42,069 nucleotides of DNA from DATGLE01 sp035294325 (GTDB taxonomy: Bacteria; Chloroflexota; Ktedonobacteria; Ktedonobacterales; Ktedonobacteraceae): NCBI GenBank assembly GCA_035294325.1, contig DATGLE010000076.1, forward strand, positions 1 to 42,069. The letters are read 5' to 3'. Below, in pieces: positions 14,286 to 23,033 of this stretch. The position numbers and the translations under genes are program-made. The notes under the pieces are model-generated. The model was not told the origin of the DNA, ran no database searches, and saw only the letters and a list, made by a program, of their open reading frames with translations. The number at the start of each line of letters is the position of its first letter. The first letter of the stretch is position 1.

Positions 14286-15863
14286 ATGCTTATCGAATTA
14301 AAGCCGCTTAAGCGAAAAGGCGATGAGCAGATAGCCGCCATTTTAAGCACCATCGGGCAGGTCGTGGCCGACTACCACAAAAATCCCGCCTATCACGATC
14401 TCCTGCGCAACGCCTGCGTCTCTTTCGACTGGATACAATACAAAAATAACTTCAGGGAGGCCATCGCCGAACGCCCGGCCTTTGACGCCGATTGCCAGAG
14501 CATTCACCGCCGCGAACTGCTCATCGATCTACGCCAGGTTGATATGCAGAACTTCGAGGCCCGGCTGCGCCGGCTGCTGGATCGCTGGGCGCCCGCATCG
14601 TCTGACGGTCGGGAGCAATTGCTCTCCTCCGGCCAGCGACCAGAACTGGCGGATGGAGCGGCAGCCGCCGTAGCTGTGGCACCCAGGACCGTTGAGCGCG
14701 TGGCCCCGGCTGCCAGGGCCGCCAGCGACGACGATAAGCTCTATCTTGAGCCTTTTCAACTGGCGCGCAACAGTATTATCTGGTCCTTCAATACCCTCTA
14801 CTGGAACGCGCTCGACAGGTGGGAGGCGACTTTCAACAAGAGTTACGAGGTCGCGCTGCCCGGCGGGGTAACGGACGCGTGTAATCCCGATTTCGTGGCC
14901 GAGTCGGTGCAGCAGCTTTGCCAGGCGCTCGACGAACTGCGCAGTAAGGATCAATTGCCGGCGGAGATCTTCGTGCTGGAAATAGGCGTGGGCAACGGCA
15001 CGCATGCGCGGACCTGGCTTGACGAGTTTGAACGCTTCACGCGTGCCGCGAATACCGACTATTACGAACGCCTTCATTATCTGATGAGCGACTTCTCGGT
15101 CTGCGTCCTCGACGTTGCGCGCGAGGTCGTCGCTCCGCACAGCAGTAAGGTCAGCTTCCTCGTCGTGGATGCTACCGATCCCATGAAAAGCCTCTCGTTT
15201 CTGCGCTATAAACTGATGTTCATCCATATCTCGAATGTCTATGATAACCTGCCGAGCAGCGCGCTCATCAGATGGGACAATCAACACTATCAGGTTGAGG
15301 TCAGGGCCTATTTGCCGCGTGCGGAGGCCGAGAAGATCGTAGACCGCTACCACTTGAGCGAGCGCGACCTGGCGACGACAGTAGCCCGTTTTCTCAAAAT
15401 CGGGCCTGACTACTTCGATGATTGGCGCGAAGGCGTCCGTTTCTGGGCCGATGTCTGGCACGCGCTCAAGCTTGAGGAGCGCTGTGTGTTGCTGCCCGAT
15501 CTTTCGCAGCTCAAGCTCTTTGACGGCGCCGATGGCCGCGATGTGCAGACGCTACTGGAGAGCGTAAGCGGCAACGTGCGCATGCATCTGAACGAGATGG
15601 CGCTCAAGAGCTTTATCAACACCATGCCGCTGCTGCACCCGCGCGGCATCTTCCAGATCCAGGACATCTTCATCACCGAACTTGAGCAGTACTACAGCGC
15701 GTTTCGCGGGCCTGGCAAGTATGACGGCTCGGTAGTCAACTGGGTGAACGGGCCGCTGCTGCGCCTCGTGGCGAACCGCCACGGCTATGATGTGCATTTC
15801 CGCCCGTTCACCTATCGCCAGAACTCCAATATTACCATCCTGACGACAAGCATGCGCGACTAG
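14286..15863 (+). CDS. SAM-dependent methyltransferase-like protein
   Basis: 525 residues. A Rossmann methyltransferase core starts with motif I LEIGVGNG (231-238), followed by acidic residues and a later aromatic SNVYDNLPSSAL motif reminiscent of MidA-type methyltransferases. The first 200 residues are helical and of unknown role. The methyl acceptor is unknown. ATG at 14286 has AAGGAG nine bases upstream. It lies between a MetF-like gene and core-MetE on the same strand, so it may share their one-carbon pathway, for example as a SAM consumer. I am sure of the fold but not of the substrate. Confidence 0.75.
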   Translation: MLIELKPLKRKGDEQIAAILSTIGQVVADYHKNPAYHDLLRNACVSFDWIQYKNNFREAIAERPAFDADCQSIHRRELLIDLRQVDMQNFEARLRRLLDRWAPASSDGREQLLSSGQRPELADGAAAAVAVAPRTVERVAPAARAASDDDKLYLEPFQLARNSIIWSFNTLYWNALDRWEATFNKSYEVALPGGVTDACNPDFVAESVQQLCQALDELRSKDQLPAEIFVLEIGVGNGTHARTWLDEFERFTRAANTDYYERLHYLMSDFSVCVLDVAREVVAPHSSKVSFLVVDATDPMKSLSFLRYKLMFIHISNVYDNLPSSALIRWDNQHYQVEVRAYLPRAEAEKIVDRYHLSERDLATTVARFLKIGPDYFDDWREGVRFWADVWHALKLEERCVLLPDLSQLKLFDGADGRDVQTLLESVSGNVRMHLNEMALKSFINTMPLLHPRGIFQIQDIFITELEQYYSAFRGPGKYDGSVVNWVNGPLLRLVANRHGYDVHFRPFTYRQNSNITILTTSMRD

Positions 15864-15892
15864 CGCACGAGGCTCGCCCGCAAGCCTCTGTG

Positions 15893-15946
15893 CTCAGGGG
15901 GATGGTGGATGGCAGGCGTGTGGCTGCCATCCACCATCCCCCTGAG
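15893..15946. repeat. Palindrome, 23-bp arms (composite hairpin element)
   Basis: Perfect arms 15893..15915 and 15924..15946. The flanks CGCACGAGGCTCG (15864..15876) and GCATAGTCGTGATGTGT (to 15966) recur around the palindrome at 18745..18805, whose core sequence is different. Confidence 0.88.
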
Positions 15947-16012
15947 AGCGGCATAGTCGTGATGTGTGATGGCAGGCGCCAACGCTCACGAAAAATCATA
16001 AGGAGAACGTAA

Positions 16013-17092
16013 ATGGCAGCGACGAGAAGACAGAACCAGGAATCAACGCCGAAAGAAAAACGAAGAGAAAGAGAAAAGGGCAGCTTCCCCGCCATAGACA
16101 AACTCCTGCCCACCAGCGTTATTGGCAGCTACTCCGTGCCGGAATGGCTGGAGCGCGCCAAAACCGACTACTTGCAGCGGCGCATCAGCGGCGACCAGTT
16201 GCAGGATATGCACAATATTGTGATCCAGGCTGCCATCAAGGACCAGGAGCGGGCCGGCATCGATATCGTCACCGATGGCGAACTGCGTCGCGACAACGAC
16301 ATCGACTACTTCGCCTATCGTATTCCGGGCGTCGAGATCGATCACCGCACAAAGGCGTATTATTACGATTTTTATGATAGCGTGATCCGTCACAAGATCC
16401 CCACAGCCTCGCTAGGGCTGGTCCCCGATTTAGAGTTCCTGCTCCAGAATACCGATAGGGCCGTCAAATTTACGCTTACCGGCCCGCTAACACTGGCGAA
16501 AAGAATCAAGAATGAATATTACCTGCACGAAGAGGAGGTAGCCCTGGAATTCGCGCGCATCCTCAATGGCGAATTGAAGGCGCTGGCGAAAGCGGGCGCC
16601 GATTATATCCAGTTGGACGAGTCGTACCTGACCGGCTATCCAGAGGACCTGGCGTGGGTTGTGCGCGCCATCAATATCGCAACCGAGGGCGTTGAGGCTC
16701 ACATCATCCTGCATGTGTGCTATGGAAACCGCTACGGCAAGCCCTACTGGGACGGCAACTATCGCTTTCTCTTCCCCACCATCTTCGAGGCCAATATTCA
16801 CCAGTTGGCGATGGAGTTCGCGCGCAAGGGCGATGAAGACCTCGAACTCTTCAGCAAGTATCCATCTGAACTGGAACTGGGCGTCGGCGTCATCGATGTC
16901 AAGAGTCCGCTGATCGAGACGCCCGAACAGGTTGCGGAACGGGTGCGGCGCGCACTCAAACATGTGCGGCCAGAAAAGCTCTACGTCAATCCAGATTGTG
17001 GCCTCCATCACCTGCCCAGGGATATCGCTTTCAAGAAGCTTCAGGCGATGGTGCAGGGAACCGAGATCGTGCGCAAGGAGTTGTTGTCATGA
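16013..17092 (+). CDS. Core methionine synthase (MetE C-terminal type, no N-terminal half)
   Basis: 359-residue cobalamin-independent methionine synthase homologue comprising only the catalytic zinc barrel; full MetE is about 750 residues. Zinc ligands are visible: His234 and Cys236 (ILHVCYGN), Glu268 (AMEFA) and Cys329 (NPDCGL). The N-terminal VIGSYSVPEW matches the start of core-MetE proteins. It would methylate homocysteine to methionine. Core-MetEs lack the domain that helps bind polyglutamated methyl-folate, and some use methyl-cobamide proteins or other donors; here the adjacent MetV-MetF fusion points to methyl-folate as the ultimate source (inference). AAGGAGA precedes the ATG. The stop overlaps the start of the next gene. 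Confidence 0.88.
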   Translation: MAATRRQNQESTPKEKRREREKGSFPAIDKLLPTSVIGSYSVPEWLERAKTDYLQRRISGDQLQDMHNIVIQAAIKDQERAGIDIVTDGELRRDNDIDYFAYRIPGVEIDHRTKAYYYDFYDSVIRHKIPTASLGLVPDLEFLLQNTDRAVKFTLTGPLTLAKRIKNEYYLHEEEVALEFARILNGELKALAKAGADYIQLDESYLTGYPEDLAWVVRAINIATEGVEAHIILHVCYGNRYGKPYWDGNYRFLFPTIFEANIHQLAMEFARKGDEDLELFSKYPSELELGVGVIDVKSPLIETPEQVAERVRRALKHVRPEKLYVNPDCGLHHLPRDIAFKKLQAMVQGTEIVRKELLS

Positions 17093-18669
17093 GCGCGGAC
17101 CAGAGCGAGCAGGAACCACGGAACGCCCGCCCGAAAAGAGTTCTTCCGGGCGTAGCCGCGCACTTCATCGCGCGTAGCAAGCTACCCCATGAGCAGAACG
17201 AGCATGATAAAGCGCGCAGCTACACACAGATGGATTCGAGAGAGCGGCCTATAGATGGTATGCCAGGCAATTTAGCGAGGGCCGCGGGCCGTGCGTTTTT
17301 AAAGGCCGAAGAGGTAACGAAAGGAGCTATCTTCGACTGCCACATGTGCGGCCAGTGCATCTTGCAGCAGACAGCGTTGATCTGCCCGATGCGCTGCCCC
17401 AAAGGGATGCGCAATGGTCCCTGCGGCGGCCCCTCGCTCGATGGAAAATGTGAAGTCTATCCCGATAAACCCTGCATCTGGGTTGAGATCTATCGGCGCT
17501 CGCGCCGCTTCGGTCTGACCGGGCGTATGGAGAAGCTGCAATGGCCGGTTGACTGGTCGTTGCAGGGCACCTCGGCCTATGGTAACGTGCTCAACGGCAA
17601 ATGGTTCACTCCCCGCTGGTCCGAGGTCCTGAATCGGCCGAAGCCGGCTGTCAAGGCGGGTACGAACCCGGTGCAAAATCACTCGACCTCTTCAGATTGT
17701 GCTGATATACTGCTTCCTGCTGGGGGGTCGGTGGAAGCGATGCGCTCTGGTCCGCTTTCTTTACCCCGTTTGGAGGGGACTGCACTGGAAAGCATGCTCA
17801 ACTCGGGCCGCTTCGTCGTCACGGCGGAACTGGGGCCGCCGCGCTCCGCCAACGCCGATTTTCTACGCAAAAAGGCCGCGCTGCTGCGGGGAAAAGTCGC
17901 AGCCGTGAACGTCACCGATAACGCGCGGGGCATGGCGCGGCTCTCCAGCCTGGCCGGCTGCCTGATCCTGCAAGAGGCTGGCATCGAGCCGGTGCTGCAA
18001 ATGAGCTGCCGGGATCGCAACCGCATCGCCCTGCAAAGCGAACTTGTCAGCGCTGCGGCGCTGGGCATCAACAACGTGCTGCTGCTGACCGGGGATCACC
18101 AGCGTTTCGGCGACGATCCGCAGGCGATGGGCGTCTTTGATCTGGATGGCATCTCGCTGCTGGCGCTGGCGCGTCGCATGCGCGACAATGGCGAACTGCT
18201 CTCCGGGCAGAAGATCGCGGTGCCCCCGAAACTGCTGCTCGGCGCCGCCGCTAACCCCGAAGGCGAGCCGCTCGATCTGCAAGTGCTGCGCCTGCAAAAA
18301 AAGGTAGCGGCGGGCGCCGACTTTATCCAGACACAGGCGGTTTTTGACATCGACCACTTCAAGCAATGGATGGCCGCCGTGCGCGCGCGCGGCCTGCACA
18401 GAGAGACGAAGATCCTGCCGGGGATACTCCTGCTCAACTCGGCGGAGCGCGCCCGCTTCTTGAGCGAGCACGTACCCGGCATGCGCATTTCTGAAACCAT
18501 CGTTGCGCGACTGGCACGGGCGCAGGATCCCCGTGAAGAGGGCAAGAAACTGGGGCAGGAGCTTATCGCATCGCTCGGCGAGATCGAAGGCGTGGCCGGC
18601 GTCCACATCATGACGATTGCCTGGGAGGAGGCTATCCCGGAAGTCCTCGCTGGAGTCGGCCTGCTCTAA
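17089..18669 (+). CDS. MetV-MetF fusion: Cys-rich domain + methylenetetrahydrofolate reductase
   Basis: 526 residues. Residues about 80-190 match the Cys-rich MTHFR C-terminal/MetV family: Cys84, 87, 90, 99, 103, 112, 121 and 129 (CHMCGQC, ICPMRC, PCGG). Residues about 232-526 form a MetF barrel with catalytic Glu247 (VVTAELGPP), SCRDRNR for FAD/folate and LLTGDH. MetF reduces methylene-THF to methyl-THF; in acetogens MetV is a separate subunit required with MetF. Here both are one chain with the MetV part first. ATG at 17089 overlaps the core-MetE stop (ATGA), so the two are translationally coupled and the enzyme very likely feeds methyl groups to core-MetE. The linker (190-230) is Ser/Pro-rich. 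Confidence 0.88.
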   Translation: MSADQSEQEPRNARPKRVLPGVAAHFIARSKLPHEQNEHDKARSYTQMDSRERPIDGMPGNLARAAGRAFLKAEEVTKGAIFDCHMCGQCILQQTALICPMRCPKGMRNGPCGGPSLDGKCEVYPDKPCIWVEIYRRSRRFGLTGRMEKLQWPVDWSLQGTSAYGNVLNGKWFTPRWSEVLNRPKPAVKAGTNPVQNHSTSSDCADILLPAGGSVEAMRSGPLSLPRLEGTALESMLNSGRFVVTAELGPPRSANADFLRKKAALLRGKVAAVNVTDNARGMARLSSLAGCLILQEAGIEPVLQMSCRDRNRIALQSELVSAAALGINNVLLLTGDHQRFGDDPQAMGVFDLDGISLLALARRMRDNGELLSGQKIAVPPKLLLGAAANPEGEPLDLQVLRLQKKVAAGADFIQTQAVFDIDHFKQWMAAVRARGLHRETKILPGILLLNSAERARFLSEHVPGMRISETIVARLARAQDPREEGKKLGQELIASLGEIEGVAGVHIMTIAWEEAIPEVLAGVGLL

Positions 18670-18744
18670 CTACCTCAATGTGCCTGTTGGGGCGCGCCCG
18701 GGGCGCCCTTTCTGATGACGCACGAGGTTCGTCGGCAATCCTCA

Positions 18745-18805
18745 GAGGGGGAAAGTGGAGATGGGCGCGTGGCGCGGCCACGCGCCCATCTCCACTTTCC
18801 CCCTC
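18745..18805. repeat. Perfect palindrome, 29-bp arms (composite hairpin element)
   Basis: 18745..18773 and 18777..18805 are exact complements around a GCG loop. The flanks CGCACGAGGTTCG (18719..18731) and GATGCAGTCGCGATGTGT (to 18830) match those around 15893..15946, but the core differs. It lies 75 bases after the MetV-MetF stop. Confidence 0.9.
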
Positions 18806-18934
18806 CGGGAGCGATGCAGTCGCGATGTGTAATATGAAATAAACTGCTCCGGTTTGCAACTTGCGCACGGCAAACAGCGTTAGAGTATTATAGTATGTAA
18901 GTATTTCTATGTATGTCAGGGGGATTTGTTTGCC

Positions 18935-20236
18935 ATGCCTCACTGGCCCAGAGCGGTGATCTTATTCGCCCTGCTGCTCCTGCTGAGCGCCTGTGGTTCC
19001 GGCTCACAAAGCAAGGCCAGCACACCCACACCGGCGGTAGCGCATACGCCATTGCCAGCCAGCGCCAGAACCGACCTCTGCCCCTCTTTTCTCAAGAAGA
19101 ACCCGAACTGCTATACGCCGCATGCCCTGCGCGTTGCCTATGGAATAGAGTCGCTGACCGAGCAGGGCTACGCGGGCAAGGGACAGACCGTGGTTGATAT
19201 CGTCTCCTATGGCAGTCCCTTCTTGCAGCAGGATATGGATGTATACGACAGGCAGTTCGATCTGCCGCCTGTCAATCTCAGGGTCATTGCGCCGCTGGGT
19301 ACGGTGCCCTTCGATCCTAAAAATCAGGAGATGGTTGGCTGGGCGCAGGAGACGGAACTGGACGTGCAGATCATTCACTCCATCGCACCCGATGCCAGCA
19401 TCGTCGTCATGACCAGCCCGGTAGACGAGACCGAGGGCACCATCGGGCTGCCCGAATTCCTGAAACTGGAGCAATATGCTGTCGAGCATCATCTGGGCCA
19501 CATCTTCTCGCAGAGCTACGTTGCCTCCGAGGTGACGCTGGCGGACCAGAAAGGCCGGCAGCTCGTCAAAACCTATACGGATTTCTACCAGCAGATCACG
19601 ACGCAGCAGGGCTGGACCGTTCTCTCCGGCAGCGGGGATCACGGTGCAACCGACTTTGCTGATATCGCCGCGACGAAGCTCTCATCCACACCAACCGTCA
19701 ACTTCCCGGCGGACGTTCCCTGGGTGACTGCCGTGGGCGGTACCTCGCTCCACCATGTGGGGAGCGGCTACAACGAAAGCGCGTGGCCGGAGAGCGGAGG
19801 CGGCGTGAGCCAGTTCTTCAGCGAGCCGGATTTTCAGCGCGGCCTGCCCCCGGCGACACAATCGCTGCTGGCAGGGCATCGCGGCCTGCCCGACATCGCC
19901 GGAGACGCCGATCCGTTTACCGGCCTGGCCTTCTACTTCGCCGGCCAATGGAGCATGGCTGGAGGAACCAGCGCCAGTACGCCGCTGTGGGCTGGCATTG
20001 TTGCCATAGCCAACCAGGTCGCCGGGCGTCCTCTGGGCTTCATCAATCCCGCGCTCTATAAAATAGCGCAGCAGGATGGCTCGCAGGCTTTTCGCGATAT
20101 TACCACCGGCCGCAATGGACTTACCGATCCCAAAATTCAAGGCTATAGCGCGGGACCGGGCTGGGATGCGGTTACTGGTTGGGGCGCGCCGCAGGCAAAA
20201 CAGCTTATTCCCGATCTGATCGCAGCGTTGAAGTAA
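18935..20236 (+). CDS. Sedolisin-family (S53) serine-carboxyl peptidase, lipoprotein, no pro-domain
   Basis: 433-residue predicted exported lipoprotein: a basic start, a hydrophobic run and lipobox LSAC with Cys20, then a Ser/Thr/Pro spacer. The catalytic domain starts at about residue 45 (TPHALRVAYGI). Catalytic Glu and Asp lie in ETELDVQ, the oxyanion Asp in SGDHGATD and the nucleophile Ser in GGTSAS; DITTGRNG and the GWDAVTGWG end fit the calcium site. Most sedolisins carry a pro-domain of about 170 residues; none is present. It would cleave proteins or peptides at acidic pH at the cell surface. ATG at 18935 was preferred over TTG at 18926 because of AGGGGG at 18918. A second copy follows. 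Confidence 0.88.
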   Translation: MPHWPRAVILFALLLLLSACGSGSQSKASTPTPAVAHTPLPASARTDLCPSFLKKNPNCYTPHALRVAYGIESLTEQGYAGKGQTVVDIVSYGSPFLQQDMDVYDRQFDLPPVNLRVIAPLGTVPFDPKNQEMVGWAQETELDVQIIHSIAPDASIVVMTSPVDETEGTIGLPEFLKLEQYAVEHHLGHIFSQSYVASEVTLADQKGRQLVKTYTDFYQQITTQQGWTVLSGSGDHGATDFADIAATKLSSTPTVNFPADVPWVTAVGGTSLHHVGSGYNESAWPESGGGVSQFFSEPDFQRGLPPATQSLLAGHRGLPDIAGDADPFTGLAFYFAGQWSMAGGTSASTPLWAGIVAIANQVAGRPLGFINPALYKIAQQDGSQAFRDITTGRNGLTDPKIQGYSAGPGWDAVTGWGAPQAKQLIPDLIAALK

Positions 20237-20304
20237 AAATGTCTCTGATGCTCAACGTCCTTGCCCTCTCTCGTTGGGCGTTCGCGCGGCTGCGCCGCGC
20301 AATG

Positions 20305-20356
20305 ATTGTAAGTTATTGTGTGAAACAGGTGCCTGTTTCACACAATAACTTACAAT
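20305..20356. repeat. Perfect palindrome, 25-bp arms, between the two sedolisin genes
   Basis: 20305..20329 and 20332..20356 pair exactly around a 2-base loop. The core TGTGTGAAACAGG is a diverged copy of 1101..1169, with paired changes keeping both palindromes intact. Confidence 0.88.
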
Positions 20357-20431
20357 ATGGTGAGCGCTGCCGACGCTCGCCAGCGAGGGTACCAGAAAGC
20401 AGAAATACTGTTTGATAGTCAGGAGCGCATC

Positions 20432-21745
20432 ATGATACCATTCTTGCGACGGTTCCTCCCCCTGTTGATCTTGCTCTTTCTGCTGGCAAACTGTGGCGCT
20501 CCGGGCAATGCGGGCAAGCAGAGCAGCGCCAGCCCGACGGCGGTAGCCACACGGCCTCTCTCGCCCGCCAGCACAACCGATACCTGTCCGCGCCCCTTTA
20601 ACCGCGTGCCGGGCTGTATGACGCCGCACTCCCTGCGCGTCGCCTATGGCGTTGAGCCGCTCACCGAAAAGGGCTTCACCGGCAAGGGGCAGACGGTCAT
20701 CGATATCGTCTCGTTCGGCAGTCCAACGCTGGCGCAGGATATGGCCTTCTTCGATAAGCAGTTCGGCCTTCCCCCCGTCAACCTCCAGGTCATCGCGCCA
20801 CTGAATGCCCGTGAATACGACCCGCACCACGATAAAGAGGGCTGGGCCGGCGAGACCACGCTGGATGTAGAGATTATTCACTCCATCGCGCCAGATGCGA
20901 AGATCGTCGTGCTGGTCAGCCCGGTTGCCGAGACCGAAGGCACCATCGGCCTGCCCGAATTCCGGGAGCTGATACAGTACGCCATCGATCACAGGCTGGG
21001 CAATATCTTCTCGCAGAGCTGGGGCGCGTCCGAGCTTACGCTGCAAGATCAGAAAGGGCAGCAGGAGCTTCAGCAGTGGAATAACCTCTTGCAGAACGCC
21101 ACAACGAACCTGGGCATGACCTTCTTCTCGTCCTCCGGTGATAACGGCGCCACCGACTACGCGGATATTCAGGAGACGCACATCGCCTCGGTGGCGACCA
21201 CCAGCTTCGCCGCCGATTCGCCGTGGGTGACGGCTGTCGGCGGGACCACGCTGGTACGCAATGGCGCGGGCTTCAGCGAGACCGCGTGGAGCGACAGCGG
21301 CGGCGGCTTCAGTCGCTTCTACAAGACGCCTTCCTATCAGCAGAGCCTGCCGGCTGCCGTTCAGAAGCAACTCGGGGGCCAGCGCGGCGTGCCGGATGTC
21401 TCTGCGGACGCCGATCCCGGCACCGGACTGGATGTCTATCAGGATGGCTTCTGGGCGCTGGCCGGAGGCACGAGCGCGGCGGCTCCGCTGTGGGCCGGCA
21501 TCATGGCGATTGCGAACCAGATGGCGGGCCGTCCTCTGGGCTTCATCAATCCCGCTCTCTACAAACTGGCTGCATCGAGCACCTATGCGCAGGATTTCCA
21601 CGATATCACGCAGGGCAACAATAGTAATCCCGAAGCGCGTGTCAACGGCTACAACGCCGTCGCGGGCTGGGACCCGGTGACGGGCCTCGGCTCCCCCAAC
21701 GCCGTGAAGCTCGTCCCCGATCTGATCAGTGCTATGCGGAGCTGA
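20432..21745 (+). CDS. Sedolisin-family (S53) peptidase lipoprotein, second tandem copy
   Basis: 437 residues, closely similar to the preceding gene along its whole length, so a tandem duplication. Signal sequence with Cys21 (LLAN before the Cys, a slightly unusual lipobox). Catalytic Glu141 and Asp145 in ETTLDVE, oxyanion Asp in SGDNGATD, nucleophile Ser in GGTSAAAPLWAG, calcium-site DITQGNN. Again no pro-domain. ATG at 20432 follows AGGAGC; earlier in-frame codons run into a repeat. Differences from copy one lie mainly in surface loops (HHDKEGWAG against NQEMVGWAQ), so specificity may differ. Confidence 0.88.
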   Translation: MIPFLRRFLPLLILLFLLANCGAPGNAGKQSSASPTAVATRPLSPASTTDTCPRPFNRVPGCMTPHSLRVAYGVEPLTEKGFTGKGQTVIDIVSFGSPTLAQDMAFFDKQFGLPPVNLQVIAPLNAREYDPHHDKEGWAGETTLDVEIIHSIAPDAKIVVLVSPVAETEGTIGLPEFRELIQYAIDHRLGNIFSQSWGASELTLQDQKGQQELQQWNNLLQNATTNLGMTFFSSSGDNGATDYADIQETHIASVATTSFAADSPWVTAVGGTTLVRNGAGFSETAWSDSGGGFSRFYKTPSYQQSLPAAVQKQLGGQRGVPDVSADADPGTGLDVYQDGFWALAGGTSAAAPLWAGIMAIANQMAGRPLGFINPALYKLAASSTYAQDFHDITQGNNSNPEARVNGYNAVAGWDPVTGLGSPNAVKLVPDLISAMRS

Positions 21746-21815
21746 TATTACATCCGATGGTTCAAGTATGCCACAGGCCAGTGACAACAGTATGGCAACA
21801 GCGGAGCGGATTTTT

Positions 21816-21912
21816 GTGCGCCTGCGGCGCACTTATAGAAAAGAGTCTGTGGGCAGGATGCCGGCGGCGTCCTGCCCACAGACTCTTTTCTATGGCGAAC
21901 CGCGCAGCGGTG
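21816..21912. repeat. Composite hairpin element: two short end hairpins + 24-bp-arm core
   Basis: Core arms 21835..21858 and 21870..21893 pair perfectly, and the loop continues the stem to about 28 bp. The left flank GTGCGCCTGCGGCGCAC (21816..21832) recurs in inverted form at 28388..28404 and, diverged, at 24644..24660. The right flank GGCGAACCGCGCAGCGGTG (21894..21912) recurs exactly inverted at 24567..24585. It lies between the convergent sedolisin and asd genes. Confidence 0.88.
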
Positions 21913-21939
21913 GGCAGTCAGGAAGACTTGTCCACGGCG

Positions 21940-23013
21940 TTAGATAATTCCTTTGCTCACGCACAGTTCGGCGTTGAGGATAGAGCCGCCGGCGGCACCG
22001 CGAATCGTATTGTGTCCCAGCAGCACGAACCTGTAGCTCAGGATGGGGCAGGGGCGCAGGCGGCCCAGCGTCACGCTCATACCGTTGCCGGCGTCGCGGT
22101 CACGCAGCGTCTGCGGGCGATCATGCTCGCGCCGGTAGAGCAGCGCGCGGGCGGGTGCCGATGGCAGCTTGAGTTGCTGCGGCTCCGGTGTAAAAGCCTC
22201 CCAGGCCGCGATAATCTCTTCGACGCTGGCCGCGCGCTCAAGCTCGATGCTGGCGCATTCAAGATGGCCCTCACGCGTTGCCACGCGATTGCAGTGCGCG
22301 CTCACTACGATACCTGCATCGATGAAACCGCGCCCCTCCTGCCACTCGCCCAGCATTTTGCGCGTCTCGTGCTCCAACTTCTCCTCTTCGCCGCCGATAT
22401 ATGGGATGACGTTATCGACGATATCATAGGAGGGCACGCCCGGATAGCCGGCGCCCGAAATCGCCTGCATCGTCGTCACCAGAGCTTTACGCACGCCGAA
22501 CGCCTGCTGCAAGGGCTTGAGCGCCATCACCAGCGGAGTAGCCGAGCAATTGGCGTTGGTAACGATGCAGCCGGACCAGCCGCGCCGCCTGCGCTGTTCG
22601 ATCACGGCGGCGCAATGATCGGCGTTGACCTCCGGGATGAGCAGCGGCACGTCGGTATCCATGCGATGATTTTTGGCATTGCTGAAGACCGCCACCCCGG
22701 CGCGCGCGAATGCCAGTTCGATTTCGCCCGCGACCTCGCCCGGCAGCGCCGAGAAGACGATCTTCACCCCCGGCAGCGCCTCCGGGCGGCAGGCTACGAC
22801 GGGCAGCGCCGCTACTGCTGGCGGCATCTCGCTGCCCGGCAGTCGCCAGCGCGTCGCCTCGCCATATGCCCGCCCGCCGTGCTGGTCCGAGGCGGCGACG
22901 GCGACCAGCTCAAACCAGGGATGCCCCTGGAGCAGCTCGATAAAGCGTTGGCCGACCATCCCCGTCGCGCCCAGTACAGCGACGGGGATGCGCGATTGTA
23001 GTTGTGCAGACAC
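21940..23013 (-). CDS. asd: Aspartate-semialdehyde dehydrogenase
   Basis: 357 residues. Reduces aspartyl phosphate to aspartate semialdehyde with NADPH, the second step towards Lys, Thr, Met and Ile. NADP loop GATGMVGQ near the N-terminus, catalytic Cys in VTNANCSAT, substrate His in SAHCNRV. The sequence type (ISGAGYPGVPSYDIVDN, IGGEEEKLE) is that of the archaeal/fungal ASADH branch rather than the E. coli one. GTG start at 23013 with AGGAGAGGG upstream. Twenty bases separate it from lysC. It is the last gene of metX-metY-lysC-asd, so it may fall under the SAM/T-box leader. Confidence 0.93.
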   Translation of the reverse strand: MSAQLQSRIPVAVLGATGMVGQRFIELLQGHPWFELVAVAASDQHGGRAYGEATRWRLPGSEMPPAVAALPVVACRPEALPGVKIVFSALPGEVAGEIELAFARAGVAVFSNAKNHRMDTDVPLLIPEVNADHCAAVIEQRRRRGWSGCIVTNANCSATPLVMALKPLQQAFGVRKALVTTMQAISGAGYPGVPSYDIVDNVIPYIGGEEEKLEHETRKMLGEWQEGRGFIDAGIVVSAHCNRVATREGHLECASIELERAASVEEIIAAWEAFTPEPQQLKLPSAPARALLYRREHDRPQTLRDRDAGNGMSVTLGRLRPCPILSYRFVLLGHNTIRGAAGGSILNAELCVSKGII

Positions 23014-23033
23014 AGCAGCCCTCTCCTTCTCTC

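Noticed and set aside
18885..18905. AT-rich TATTATAGTATG before the first sedolisin as promoter
   Set aside because: A -10-like box is present, but no matching -35 was found at a suitable distance.
21757..23001. 414-codon open frame on the plus strand
   Set aside because: It is antisense to asd, which has all active-site motifs, and it starts inside a repeat.
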